A stretch of DNA of 10,307 bases from Pyrobaculum sp. (GTDB lineage Archaea; Thermoproteota; Thermoprotei; Thermoproteales; Thermoproteaceae), in the NCBI GenBank assembly GCA_020833205.1, contig JAJHQT010000029.1, positions 1 to 10,307 of the forward strand. Direction: 5' to 3'. Under the pieces are notes generated by a model. The model ran no database searches. It was not told the DNA's origin and saw only the letters and a program-made list of their open reading frames with translations. The position numbers were made by a program, and so were the translations under genes. Within the stretch, counting starts at the first letter, position 1; each line of letters opens with the position of its first letter. Shown here piece by piece: positions 1 to 6,657 of the stretch.

Positions 1-305
1 CCGGCGGAAACATCGACGCCCCGATCTTGATGCGGGTGCTTATGAAGGCGCTGGCCAGGCAGAGGCGCGTGGTAAAGCTCGTCGGCGAGGTCCCAGACAG
101 GCCTGGCACGCTCGCCAAGGCGGCCTCTATACTGGCGGCCCACAACGTCAACATATTAGAGGTGTATCACGAGCGCTACGACCCCGAGCAGAGGCCTAAC
201 TACGTCCGCCTCGTCTTCGTGGTGGAGGTGCCGGGCACCCTCGACATGTCTAAACTACTTGACGAGTTGGAGAAACACGGCTTTTACTTCGCTGTAGCGG
301 AATAA
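1..305 (+). CDS. ilvA: Threonine ammonia-lyase (threonine dehydratase), C-terminal part with ACT domain, cut by window edge
   Basis: Only the last 100 codons are visible, in frame from base 3, and the frame is open to the left edge. The fragment opens with GGNID, which matches the conserved SGGNID segment near the end of the PLP-dependent catalytic domain of serine/threonine dehydratases. A linker follows, then an ACT-type regulatory domain (about residues 24-100) containing VPDRPGTLAKAASILA and NVNILEVYHER, the usual ligand-binding Gly/Leu turn and second strand of such domains. The enzyme deaminates threonine to 2-oxobutanoate, the entry to isoleucine synthesis or threonine breakdown, and the ACT domain normally senses an amino acid. 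It ends with TAA. An internal TTG/ATG near base 27-30 is not the true start because catalytic-domain sequence continues upstream of it. Whether the enzyme is biosynthetic or catabolic cannot be told from this piece. Confidence 0.85.
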   Translation, partial: GGNIDAPILMRVLMKALARQRRVVKLVGEVPDRPGTLAKAASILAAHNVNILEVYHERYDPEQRPNYVRLVFVVEVPGTLDMSKLLDELEKHGFYFAVAE

Positions 306-313
306 ATAAAATA
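303..313 (+). promoter_or_regulatory. Likely TATA box for alaX (leaderless)
   Basis: An A/T-only stretch starts at the stop codon of the upstream dehydratase gene and lies about 20-30 bases before the alaX ATG at 333. The spacing equals that of the other A/T boxes in this window and would put the transcript start at or next to the ATG. No Shine-Dalgarno sequence precedes the ATG, which fits leaderless initiation. Confidence 0.5.
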
Positions 314-332
314 CGGAAAAAACCACATAGCC

Positions 333-1049
333 ATGAGGACCAAGTTGCTCTATCAAGAGGACTCCTACATAAGGGAGTTTGACGCCACAGTCCTCGAGGT
401 CTCGGGCAACGAGGTGGTGCTGGACAAGACCGCGTTTCACGACGGCACCGGCGGGCTTCAAGCCGACAGTGGGTTTATAGAATTCGCCGGGGAGAGATAC
501 GCCGCCACGGCGGCACATAAGGGAGGTGAGGTGGTTCACGTCCTCGACAGAACGCCCGCATTTAAGCCGGGCGACGGGGTGCGGGGCGTGTTAGATTGGG
601 ATAAGAGGTATAGAAAAATGCGGCTACACACAGCCGCGCACATACTTTCGGCTGTGCTCTACAACAGATACAACGCCTTGATCACGGGGGGCGACATAAC
701 CCCAGACTACGCCCGCGACGACTTCAACGTCGAGGGGGACATGGCGGCCGTGAGGAGGATCTTCGAGGAGGCCGTGGCGGAGGCCAACGAGATCGCCAAG
801 AGGGGGGTCGAGGTGAAGGTGTACTGGCTCCCCAGGGAGGAGGCTCTCAAGATTCCGGGCGTCGTGAAACTGGCAGAGAAAATGCCCCCCGACGTTCCCC
901 AGCTCAGGATTGTGGAGATACCTGGCGTAGACATCCAAGCCGACGGCGGCCCCCACGTGAAAAACACACGCGAGATTGGGACGATCAAGATCCTCAAGAT
1001 CGAAAACAGGGGTAAGGGCAAGAAGAGGCTTTACTACACGGTGGAGTGA
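333..1049 (+). CDS. alaX: AlaX-type alanyl-tRNA editing protein (AlaX-M)
   Basis: This is a freestanding relative of the alanyl-tRNA synthetase editing domain that hydrolyses mischarged Ser- or Gly-tRNA(Ala) in trans. Its 238 residues fit the medium AlaX-M form, which has an N-terminal glycine-containing beta domain (here with TGGLQADSG at residues 39-47) ahead of the editing core. The zinc site is visible: HTAAH gives H99 and H103, and the C-terminal motif gives H208 within DGGPHVKNTREIG. The family's usual Cys in that motif (CGGTH/CGGPH) is Asp204 here, so the metal ligand set would be His-His-Asp-His or the site may be altered. The ATG is chosen because an A/T box lies at the leaderless distance. 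The stop overlaps the GTG of the antiporter gene by 4 bases (GTGA), so the two are probably co-transcribed and translationally coupled, although no functional link is obvious. Confidence 0.88.
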   Translation: MRTKLLYQEDSYIREFDATVLEVSGNEVVLDKTAFHDGTGGLQADSGFIEFAGERYAATAAHKGGEVVHVLDRTPAFKPGDGVRGVLDWDKRYRKMRLHTAAHILSAVLYNRYNALITGGDITPDYARDDFNVEGDMAAVRRIFEEAVAEANEIAKRGVEVKVYWLPREEALKIPGVVKLAEKMPPDVPQLRIVEIPGVDIQADGGPHVKNTREIGTIKILKIENRGKGKKRLYYTVE

Positions 1050-2557
1050 ACCCGCTGGGGGAGGTCTCCATAGCGGTTTTCCTTGGCGTTTTGCTAGCCT
1101 ACCTCCTCGACAGGTTGGGCCTCCCGCCCTTTCTCGGGTTCTTCCTCGCGGGGGCTTTTATAGGCGAAGTGCTCGACGTCTCTCTCCCCGGCATATACCT
1201 ACAGGTCCTGCTGGCCCTCGTGGCGTTTGAGGTGGGGCGGCAGCTGGGGATGAGCGGTCTTTCCCCCGCGGCGTTTTTCGCCGCGCTGATCGAGGCCGCC
1301 CTTATCTTCGGCTTTTCTATCGCGGTGTTTAGACTCGGCGGCTTCTCAATAGCTGAGGCGCTGGTGGTGGCGGTAATGATGTTGAGCTCCTCAAGCATAC
1401 TTACTTACAAGCTGACCCAGTCCCTCCCCGAGGCGGCAAGGGCGATTGCGCTTTCGCTCACGACGCTGGAAGACGCCGTGCTCTTCTTCGCCCTCAGCCT
1501 CCTTCTGGGCGGCGCCACGCCGGAGTTGTTGCCGGTAAACCTAGTGGTGATAATCGCCATAAGCGGCGCCGCGCTTGGGGTCTTTACATACGTCTACAGG
1601 TATATAGTTGGGCGCGAATACGCCCTGCCCTTCGCCCTCGCCATGGCCTTCGGCTTCGTCTACGTGATTCAACATTTCCAGCTGGCATCTCCCTACCTGG
1701 GCGCCTTCATAGGAGGCTACCTCTTCTCAAGGGCGGATACACACGGCGTGCATGTAAAGGAGGCGGCTGCCCTCTCGGGGCTGATCATATACCTCTACAT
1801 GTTGGTCGTGGGCATATCTATTCCGACGCCGGCGGTGAACCCGATCTACCTCGCCCTCAGCCTCCTGGTGGCGCTTGTGGCGATTTTCATAAGAGCGGCG
1901 GCTGTGTTTTTAAGCGCGTTGTTTACAACAGGACAGCCCAGGCTCTCTGCCGGCGTGGCGATGTCCATGGCCCACGTCTCCGAGCTCTCCTTGTCCATCC
2001 CAGTTGTGGCATATACGCTCGGCGTTGTAAAAAGCGCCGAGCTCGCCTTCGCGCTTGCGGTGACGCCTATATTTACCATGTTCCTCGCGCCGCTTGCGTG
2101 GAAGCGCCGAAGCGCAGTTGAGGATTACGTGGCCGCACGTATAAGGGAGCTGAGGACCGAGGTGGCGTACGAGAAGCTGTACAAAGTGATCACCCACGCC
2201 TTCATCACCGCGACGAAACTCGCCGTGGTGTCTCTCGCCGTTGCGCTGGCCGTGGCGTATCTAGGCATATCCGCGTTGGCGGTCCTCGCGCCCGCCTCAT
2301 ACTTCCTAGTGAAATACTCCAGGGAGATATACAAAGACTTACTGATAGCCCTCAGGGAGTTCGAGGGGGCCCGCTACACCAGCATAGCCATACTAACCTC
2401 CACCCTCGCCCTAGCCACCTACGTGGTTTTCGCGTTGATAGCCAAGCTGGGAGAGCTCCACCTCTACGTGTCTCTGGCCGTAGTCGCCGTGTTGACCTTT
2501 TCGCTATACGTTATCTACTCGGAGCTATCCACAAAGCGCTTTGATAAGTCGATTTAG
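1046..2557 (+). CDS. CPA2-family (Kef/NapA-like) cation:proton antiporter
   Basis: This is an integral membrane protein of 503 residues with many hydrophobic helices. The family signature is the Ser-rich SSSSILTYKL (residues 114-123) followed by an acidic pair, E142-D143, in the next helix, where CPA2 antiporters carry the ion-binding carboxylates. Further on, SPYLGAFIGGYLFSR (215-229), HVSELSLSIP (310-319) and a membrane-embedded Arg283 also fit the fold, which normally ends near residue 355. A charged stretch (about 353-380) then leads to about four more membrane helices (roughly 385-490) instead of the cytoplasmic TrkA/RCK nucleotide-binding domain of many Kef proteins. It probably exchanges Na+ or K+ for H+ across the cell membrane, but the ion is not determinable here. 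The GTG start overlaps the alaX stop by 4 bases, and the 3' end overlaps a convergent gene by 33 bases. Confidence 0.85.
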   Translation: MNPLGEVSIAVFLGVLLAYLLDRLGLPPFLGFFLAGAFIGEVLDVSLPGIYLQVLLALVAFEVGRQLGMSGLSPAAFFAALIEAALIFGFSIAVFRLGGFSIAEALVVAVMMLSSSSILTYKLTQSLPEAARAIALSLTTLEDAVLFFALSLLLGGATPELLPVNLVVIIAISGAALGVFTYVYRYIVGREYALPFALAMAFGFVYVIQHFQLASPYLGAFIGGYLFSRADTHGVHVKEAAALSGLIIYLYMLVVGISIPTPAVNPIYLALSLLVALVAIFIRAAAVFLSALFTTGQPRLSAGVAMSMAHVSELSLSIPVVAYTLGVVKSAELAFALAVTPIFTMFLAPLAWKRRSAVEDYVAARIRELRTEVAYEKLYKVITHAFITATKLAVVSLAVALAVAYLGISALAVLAPASYFLVKYSREIYKDLLIALREFEGARYTSIAILTSTLALATYVVFALIAKLGELHLYVSLAVVAVLTFSLYVIYSELSTKRFDKSI

Positions 2558-2872
2558 CTCCTCCACAACTAACTTGAAGAACTTGTCCTCCACGGGGGGC
2601 ACCTCGCCGCATTTCTCAACGCCTTCACGAAACGCCTTGGCCAAGCGGTAGTCAAGCCCCGTAATGCTTTCGGGGTCGGGCTCCGCTTCGGGCATAATTC
2701 TAGAAATGAGCGCTAGGTGGTGGGCGTGGAGCTTGGCTGCGTTTTCAAGTTCTTCCTTAAAGTATTCAGAGTCCGCCAGCGAGAAGGCCTTCTGCCGGTG
2801 AACCTCGGCGAGGGCCTTTTTGATCTCTTCGGGGTCTCCTCTTTTCAAGATAGCCACCACGTCCACGTTCAT
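2525..2872 (-). CDS. Hypothetical small helical protein
   Basis: I do not recognise this 115-residue protein. It has no signal peptide or membrane segment, is rich in Glu, Lys, Ala and Leu, and should be almost wholly alpha-helical. It includes a His cluster (KLHAHHLAL, residues 47-55) and two Cys (88 and 114). It is judged real because an A/T box lies at the leaderless distance from its ATG, the codon pattern is gene-like, and the opposite strand there has only short frames. Its last 33 bases, including the TAG stop, lie over the end of the antiporter gene on the other strand. It shares a roughly 74-base divergent promoter region with the 321-residue gene. A lineage-restricted crenarchaeal family is possible, but this was not tested. 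Confidence 0.7.
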   Translation of the reverse strand: MNVDVVAILKRGDPEEIKKALAEVHRQKAFSLADSEYFKEELENAAKLHAHHLALISRIMPEAEPDPESITGLDYRLAKAFREGVEKCGEVPPVEDKFFKLVVEELNRLIKALCG

Positions 2873-2888
2873 AGAAACGCCAGTGGTT

Positions 2889-2900
2889 ATTATGTATAAC
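2889..2900 (-). promoter_or_regulatory. Likely TATA box for the 115-residue gene
   Basis: Read on the minus strand, GTTATACATAAT lies about 17-28 bases before the ATG at 2872, the distance expected of an archaeal TATA box for a leaderless mRNA. It is one half of a compact divergent promoter region. Confidence 0.5.
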
Positions 2901-2918
2901 GATACTGATACAAGAGCA

Positions 2919-2930
2919 GGTTTTAACCTC
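2919..2930 (+). promoter_or_regulatory. Likely TATA box for the 321-residue gene, within a short inverted repeat
   Basis: GGTTTTAACC sits about 19-28 bases before the GTG at 2947, at the same leaderless spacing as the other promoters here. The core is flanked by matching arms (AGGTT and AACCT around a TT centre), so it is also a small inverted repeat that a dimeric regulator could recognise. The regulator idea is inference only. Confidence 0.5.
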
Positions 2931-2946
2931 CTCCTCTCAGCTAGAC

Positions 2947-3912
2947 GTGGTCGTTGTCCGCATAGGCGACTACGAAGAGGAGGTCGCCACGGCAGAGGAC
3001 TTAGAACGGCTATGTAAAAAGCTGAAAGAGGAGCTTCAAAGAGGCGGCTGCCGCTTCAATTCGTGGTACATACGCATACCCCCCGACAGGATGCTAAATC
3101 TTTTGAAGAAGGCGTATGTAAAATACACACAAGGCGTCGTCGGCACCGGGGAGGTAATCGCCGAGTTTCTTGAAGAGAATCGGCTGGCCAAAAGTCTCTA
3201 CCGCACCATAACCCCCACCCTCAGCTCCTTGGGTTTGGCGGCGTCTGGCAAATTCACCGAAGTTGCCATAGAGATCGGGAGGTTAATTGCCGAAGGCAAG
3301 AGCGGCGACGTTAAGTCAAGGCTGCGGGATTTAGTCTACAAGAACTGCGTTTTAAAGGAGATGATCGAGAAGGCAAAAGACTGCTCCGAGCTTGAGAGAG
3401 CTGTGGAGTCCGTTCTTACGGCATATGGGAAAAGCGTGCGATTTGACGAGCTGAAGTACACAGCCGAGCTCTTAAGAATAGTACATCCAAAATGTGAACA
3501 GTGCAACCTAAGTTGCCCCTCTGCCGAGAGGCTACAGACATGCGCCGAGCGGCTTATTCAGCTTTCTCACCCCCACATGAGAGAGTTGTTTGAGAAGTTG
3601 GACATCTCGTTGCTCCCAGAACACTTAGACTACGTCTCGGTGGACAACTCCTCTTATCTCCTCAGCGTGAAGGGCACGGCTAAGCACATAGGCATGGTTC
3701 TAATTGGAGGACCCGTGGAGAGCGCAGACCTACAGCAGTTAAAAATGTCGTTGTCGAAACTAGACGAAAAAGTAGCCGAGGGCGTCTACGAGGTCTATAT
3801 CAAGATAATCCCAATACTTGAGGGAGAGGGGTGTAAGACGCTGAAACTCCTCATCGAAGTCGTGAGAGGCGACTTGGAGAGAGTGTCGAAAATTGTAAAG
3901 CTCAGCTCCTAA
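2947..3912 (+). CDS. Hypothetical protein with four-cysteine cluster
   Basis: I do not recognise this 321-residue protein. It has no signal peptide or membrane helix and looks soluble. The N-terminal half (to about residue 180) is charged and helical. A cysteine cluster follows at C183, C186, C190 and C199 (C-x2-C-x3-C-x8-C) around PKCEQCNLSCPS, suggesting a zinc or iron-sulfur site. The C-terminal part (about 225-321) alternates predicted strands and helices (YLLSVKGTAKHIGMVLIGG, VYEVYIKIIPILEG), as in a small alpha/beta domain. Other cysteines lie at 23, 35, 134, 146 and 296. The GTG start is chosen because an A/T box lies about 24 bases upstream. The 3' end overlaps the convergent HD-domain gene by 11 bases. 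No function is assigned. Confidence 0.75.
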   Translation: MVVVRIGDYEEEVATAEDLERLCKKLKEELQRGGCRFNSWYIRIPPDRMLNLLKKAYVKYTQGVVGTGEVIAEFLEENRLAKSLYRTITPTLSSLGLAASGKFTEVAIEIGRLIAEGKSGDVKSRLRDLVYKNCVLKEMIEKAKDCSELERAVESVLTAYGKSVRFDELKYTAELLRIVHPKCEQCNLSCPSAERLQTCAERLIQLSHPHMRELFEKLDISLLPEHLDYVSVDNSSYLLSVKGTAKHIGMVLIGGPVESADLQQLKMSLSKLDEKVAEGVYEVYIKIIPILEGEGCKTLKLLIEVVRGDLERVSKIVKLSS

Positions 3913-4723
3913 TTACGTGAGTCGTCTCGAAGGTTCTTACAGCAAGTAGCTTGCCTTTTACATACGACCTAACTTCGACATAGGGGGCGAGGCCCGACGT
4001 GGCGATCTTCTGGCCGAGCACCGCGTCTATTTGGAATATGCCCGTCTCGTTGCTCATGTATACGTTTATGGCCAGCGGCCGCGTCTCGTTGGGCGCCAGC
4101 TCCACCTTCTCAATAGACAGAGCACTTAATGCGTGTATGTCTAGTTTGCCTATGCGGTAGGGGTATCTCGCCCTCCCGCTTGACATGTCTGTGCCGTCTG
4201 CGATCTTGGCACAAGCCGCCTCAAAGGTTAGGCAGGTGTACGCCTCGTCGTGGCAAAACACGGCGTGCATGACCTCCTGCTTAAGCATGTACATCTTCTC
4301 GGTGTTGCCGTATACCTTTGAGAGGATCTTCTCGACGATTCTATCCGTCAACAAGGCGGAGTATATGGGGTGGTGTGTTCTGTGGACTGAGTTGCCTATG
4401 TCGTGGAGATAAGCCCCCGCCAAAGTCACCACCATGGCATCCTCCATATCGCCAACTCCGTCCACGACGACGCTGGGCTTAAAGCCCTTCTCAGTTAATA
4501 TCCTGAAGATGGCCAAGGCGCTGCCGGCCACGATTCTTGAATGTACGGGGCCGTGGTCGTTATACTTAAGCCTCTGAACCGCGAAGACGTTAGCCATCTT
4601 GAGATATGCCTGTGTCTCCACGTCGTTGACCAAAAGCTCCCACGCCTTCCTCACCTTGTCGCTTTCCGGCAACACCTTTTCGACAAGCTTAGGTCCCACC
4701 TCATAGGCGAATTGTCTCTCCAT
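3902..4723 (-). CDS. HD-domain metal-dependent phosphohydrolase
   Basis: This soluble protein has the HD superfamily metal ligands in order, numbered from the ATG at 4723 (273 residues): H57 and H61 in NDHGPVHSRIVAGSA, the defining H107-D108 pair in AGAYLHDIGN, H117/H118 in HRTHHPIYSA, and H153 and H158-D159 in the next helix, followed by the Asp-rich segment ADGTDMSSGRARYP ending the HD core. Family members hydrolyse phosphate esters such as nucleotides, but the substrate here is unknown. A further beta-rich domain covers about residues 190-273 and includes ETGIFQIDAVLGQKI. An in-frame GTG at 4729 would add two residues. The ATG is preferred because the A/T box at 4742-4750 is then at the same spacing as in neighbouring genes. 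The gene is divergent from cutA and overlaps the preceding convergent gene by 11 bases. Confidence 0.85.
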   Translation of the reverse strand: MERQFAYEVGPKLVEKVLPESDKVRKAWELLVNDVETQAYLKMANVFAVQRLKYNDHGPVHSRIVAGSALAIFRILTEKGFKPSVVVDGVGDMEDAMVVTLAGAYLHDIGNSVHRTHHPIYSALLTDRIVEKILSKVYGNTEKMYMLKQEVMHAVFCHDEAYTCLTFEAACAKIADGTDMSSGRARYPYRIGKLDIHALSALSIEKVELAPNETRPLAINVYMSNETGIFQIDAVLGQKIATSGLAPYVEVRSYVKGKLLAVRTFETTHVIRS

Positions 4724-4741
4724 ATACACCCCGGAAAACCT

Positions 4742-4750
4742 ATTTTAAAC
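4742..4750 (-). promoter_or_regulatory. Likely TATA box for the HD-domain gene
   Basis: GTTTAAAAT on the minus strand lies 19-27 bases before the ATG at 4723, consistent with leaderless transcription and with that ATG rather than the GTG at 4729. Upstream A-rich sequence could form the BRE element. Confidence 0.5.
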
Positions 4751-4802
4751 ATTTTATGGTAAAAAGACGGCTTCTGACGGGGGCATCCATAAGCGACAAA
4801 GA

Positions 4803-4810
4803 TATTTTAA
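4803..4810 (+). promoter_or_regulatory. Likely TATA box for the cutA-apgM run
   Basis: TATTTTAA lies 21-28 bases before the cutA ATG at 4831 and is preceded by a purine-rich stretch (GACAAAGA) that could serve as the BRE. It is the only clear promoter seen for the three-gene plus-strand run, and it supports the shorter cutA start. Confidence 0.55.
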
Positions 4811-4830
4811 TTCTGCTTCTACAGCCATCT

Positions 4831-5154
4831 ATGTACGTGGCGGTGTTTATCACGGCCCCGGATCGTGAAAGCGGGAAGAAGATCGCGAGACACCTCCTCG
4901 AGAGGAGGCTGGCGGCTTGCGTCAACATGACACCTGTGTCGTCGGCCTACTGGTGGGAGGGCAAGATAGAAGAGGCCGAGGAGGTCTTGCTCATAGTCAA
5001 AACCACCAGCGACAAGATGAACGAATTAGTGAAAGAAGTCAAGGCGGTGCACCCCTACCAGGTGCCGGAGATAATTGCGTTGCCCGTGGTAGCTGGGCAC
5101 CTGGAGTACCTAGACTGGGTCAAAAAGGAGACCCACGGAGAGGGCCATGCCTAG
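4831..5154 (+). CDS. cutA: CutA1 divalent cation tolerance protein
   Basis: This 107-residue protein matches the CutA1 family along its whole length: the start MYVAVFITAPDRESGKKIAR, AACVN at 28-32, SSAYWWEGKI at 37-46, the strand EVLLIVKTT, HPYQVPEIIALPV at 74-86, and YLDWV near the end. CutA1 proteins form very stable trimers with a ferredoxin-like fold related to PII signalling proteins. They have been linked to copper tolerance, but their true role is unsettled. The frame is open upstream to an ATG-like codon at 4756, but that extension is not family-like and would place the promoter inside the gene, so the ATG at 4831 is chosen. The stop overlaps apgM by 8 bases, so the two are likely co-transcribed. 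Confidence 0.92.
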   Translation: MYVAVFITAPDRESGKKIARHLLERRLAACVNMTPVSSAYWWEGKIEEAEEVLLIVKTTSDKMNELVKEVKAVHPYQVPEIIALPVVAGHLEYLDWVKKETHGEGHA

Positions 5155-6382
5155 CGTCCTCTGGATCCTCTTCGACGGAGGCGGCGACCGGCCGAGGGGG
5201 GGCAAGACGCCGTTTTACGTCGCCTTCAAGCCCACAATCGACTACCTCACGTCGTTGGGCAGCTGCGGCGTTCTTGACCCCATCTCGCCGGGCGTCAGGC
5301 CGGGCTCCGACACGGCGCATTTGGCGTTGTTCGGATACGACCCCTACAAGTACTACACAGGCCGCGGCGCCTTCGAGGCGCTGGGCGCCGACGTACAGCT
5401 GAAGCCGGGCGACGTGGCCTTCAGAACCAACCTAGCCACAGTAGACGATTCTGGCACGGTTATTGATAGGCGGGCTGGGCGGTACATCGCGCCGGAGGAG
5501 ACGAAGGCGGTGGAAGAGGTTTTGAACAAAATCGGCGAAGAGGTAGGGCGGAAGTACGGCGTCGAGGTGGTATATAAATCCACGGTGGAGCACCGCGGCG
5601 TCTTGGTGTTAAGAGGCGTCGTGAGCCACAGAGTCAGCGACACAGACCCCCACAAAGTCGGCGCTAAGCTCCTACGCTCCGAGCCGCTTGAGAACAGCAA
5701 AGAGGCAGCGTTGACCGCCGAGGTGGTGAACGAGATCACTAGGCGGTTTTCAGAGGCGGCGAGGGAGCTCGAGATAAACAAGACCAGGAGGCTCGAGGGG
5801 AGGCTGCCTATAAATGCGATACTGCTGAGAGGCGGCGGCTACATGCCCCAGATAGAGCCCATCAAGGAGAGGTACAACATAAAGGCCGCCGCCATCGCCG
5901 GAGTGGCGTTGATCAGAGGCGTGGCGCGGGCCGTCGGCATGGCCGTCTACACGGCGCCCGGCCTGGGCGGGACTAAAGACGACGTGTTTGACGAAGCCGT
6001 GAAGCTGGCGGTGGAGCTCATGGCTAAATACGACCTAGTCTTCCTCCACGTCAAAGGCACAGACAGCACAAGCCACGACGGGGATTTCAACGGGAAGGTC
6101 TCCGTGGTGGAGCGGCTGGATAGGTCGCTGGCGCCGTACCTAGACAAGCTGTTGAACAACTACGTCGTGGTGACGTCAGACCACGCCACGCCAGTCGCCG
6201 TGAAGGAACACACAGGCGAGCCAGTGCCCATAATGCTCTACGGCCCAGATGTGGTCACCGACGACGTTGCTAAATTCTCGGAACTCACCTGCTGGAGAGG
6301 GGCACTGGGGCGGATAAGAGGCCTAGACGTGATGCCTATCCTCGGCAGCTACCTCGGCCTCACGGAGAAATTCGGCGAGTAA
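5147..6382 (+). CDS. apgM: 2,3-bisphosphoglycerate-independent phosphoglycerate mutase, archaeal type
   Basis: This 411-residue member of the alkaline phosphatase superfamily interconverts 3- and 2-phosphoglycerate in glycolysis and gluconeogenesis in the cytoplasm. Visible features are the N-terminal metal-binding D10-G11 in [11 protein letters not shown], the nucleophile Ser54 in [16 protein letters not shown], the central [17 protein letters not shown] and RGGGYMP segments, and C-terminal metal ligands in [13 protein letters not shown] (D306, H310, D311) and VTSDHATP (D345, H346), with H355 soon after. Length and order match the archaeal aPGAM family. A GGAG lies 6 bases before the ATG and can act as a Shine-Dalgarno site, as expected for an internal operon gene. 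The start overlaps the cutA stop by 8 bases, and the stop shares one base with the next ATG. Confidence 0.93.
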   Translation: MPSVLWILFDGGGDRPRGGKTPFYVAFKPTIDYLTSLGSCGVLDPISPGVRPGSDTAHLALFGYDPYKYYTGRGAFEALGADVQLKPGDVAFRTNLATVDDSGTVIDRRAGRYIAPEETKAVEEVLNKIGEEVGRKYGVEVVYKSTVEHRGVLVLRGVVSHRVSDTDPHKVGAKLLRSEPLENSKEAALTAEVVNEITRRFSEAARELEINKTRRLEGRLPINAILLRGGGYMPQIEPIKERYNIKAAAIAGVALIRGVARAVGMAVYTAPGLGGTKDDVFDEAVKLAVELMAKYDLVFLHVKGTDSTSHDGDFNGKVSVVERLDRSLAPYLDKLLNNYVVVTSDHATPVAVKEHTGEPVPIMLYGPDVVTDDVAKFSELTCWRGALGRIRGLDVMPILGSYLGLTEKFGE

Positions 6383-6657
6383 TGCCCCTCGAGCTTATAC
6401 CTCTTTCACGCCTGAAAAGAGCACTAGAGGAGGTGGGAGGTTCCATATGGTTTTTCATAGACCTAGAGCCCTTCCGCACAGTCTACACCCTCGCCCTCTG
6501 CGGCGGCTCGCCTTGTGTTGTGATCTCAGGACAGGACATGTCGCCTATACAACTTACGCTAGATGAATACGTGAAGATAGAAATGGACAGGAGACGACTC
6601 GCTAGTCTACACTACACCATAGAGTACCTCCTAGAGAAAACCTACGGAGACTCTTAA
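6382..6657 (+). CDS. Hypothetical 91-residue protein coupled to apgM
   Basis: I do not recognise this 91-residue protein. It has no signal peptide or membrane helix. A short helix (about residues 8-19) is followed by strand-like stretches (SIWFFIDLEPF; TVYTLALC) and two Cys at 40 and 45 in LCGGSPC, then a charged helical tail (about 60-87). Its ATG shares a base with the apgM stop (TAATG), so it is very probably translated by coupling from the same mRNA. No Shine-Dalgarno sequence is evident. The final 27 bases overlap the end of the convergent mptE-like gene. A small alpha/beta accessory protein is plausible, but no function is assigned. Confidence 0.72.
   Translation: MPLELIPLSRLKRALEEVGGSIWFFIDLEPFRTVYTLALCGGSPCVVISGQDMSPIQLTLDEYVKIEMDRRRLASLHYTIEYLLEKTYGDS

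Noticed and set aside
255..539. 94-codon minus-strand frame over the ilvA-alaX junction
   Set aside because: It is antisense to two recognised genes and to the alaX promoter, with no motif or promoter of its own.
2202..2208. GTGATGA on the minus strand resembling a box C of a C/D sRNA
   Set aside because: No CTGA box D follows within 60 bases on that strand and no C'/D' pair is present. It lies inside the antiporter gene.
4756..4830. 25-codon N-terminal extension of cutA
   Set aside because: The extension has no likeness to CutA1 and would contain the promoter box. The ATG at 4831 gives the exact family N-terminus.
4724..4830. Possible small RNA or tRNA in the divergent gap
   Set aside because: No cloverleaf, kink-turn or C/D box pattern could be found. 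The two promoter boxes explain the A/T-rich parts.
4917..5402. 161-codon plus-strand frame across the cutA-apgM junction
   Set aside because: It is out of frame with two well-supported genes and its product is a Arg/Gly/Ser-rich low-complexity sequence.
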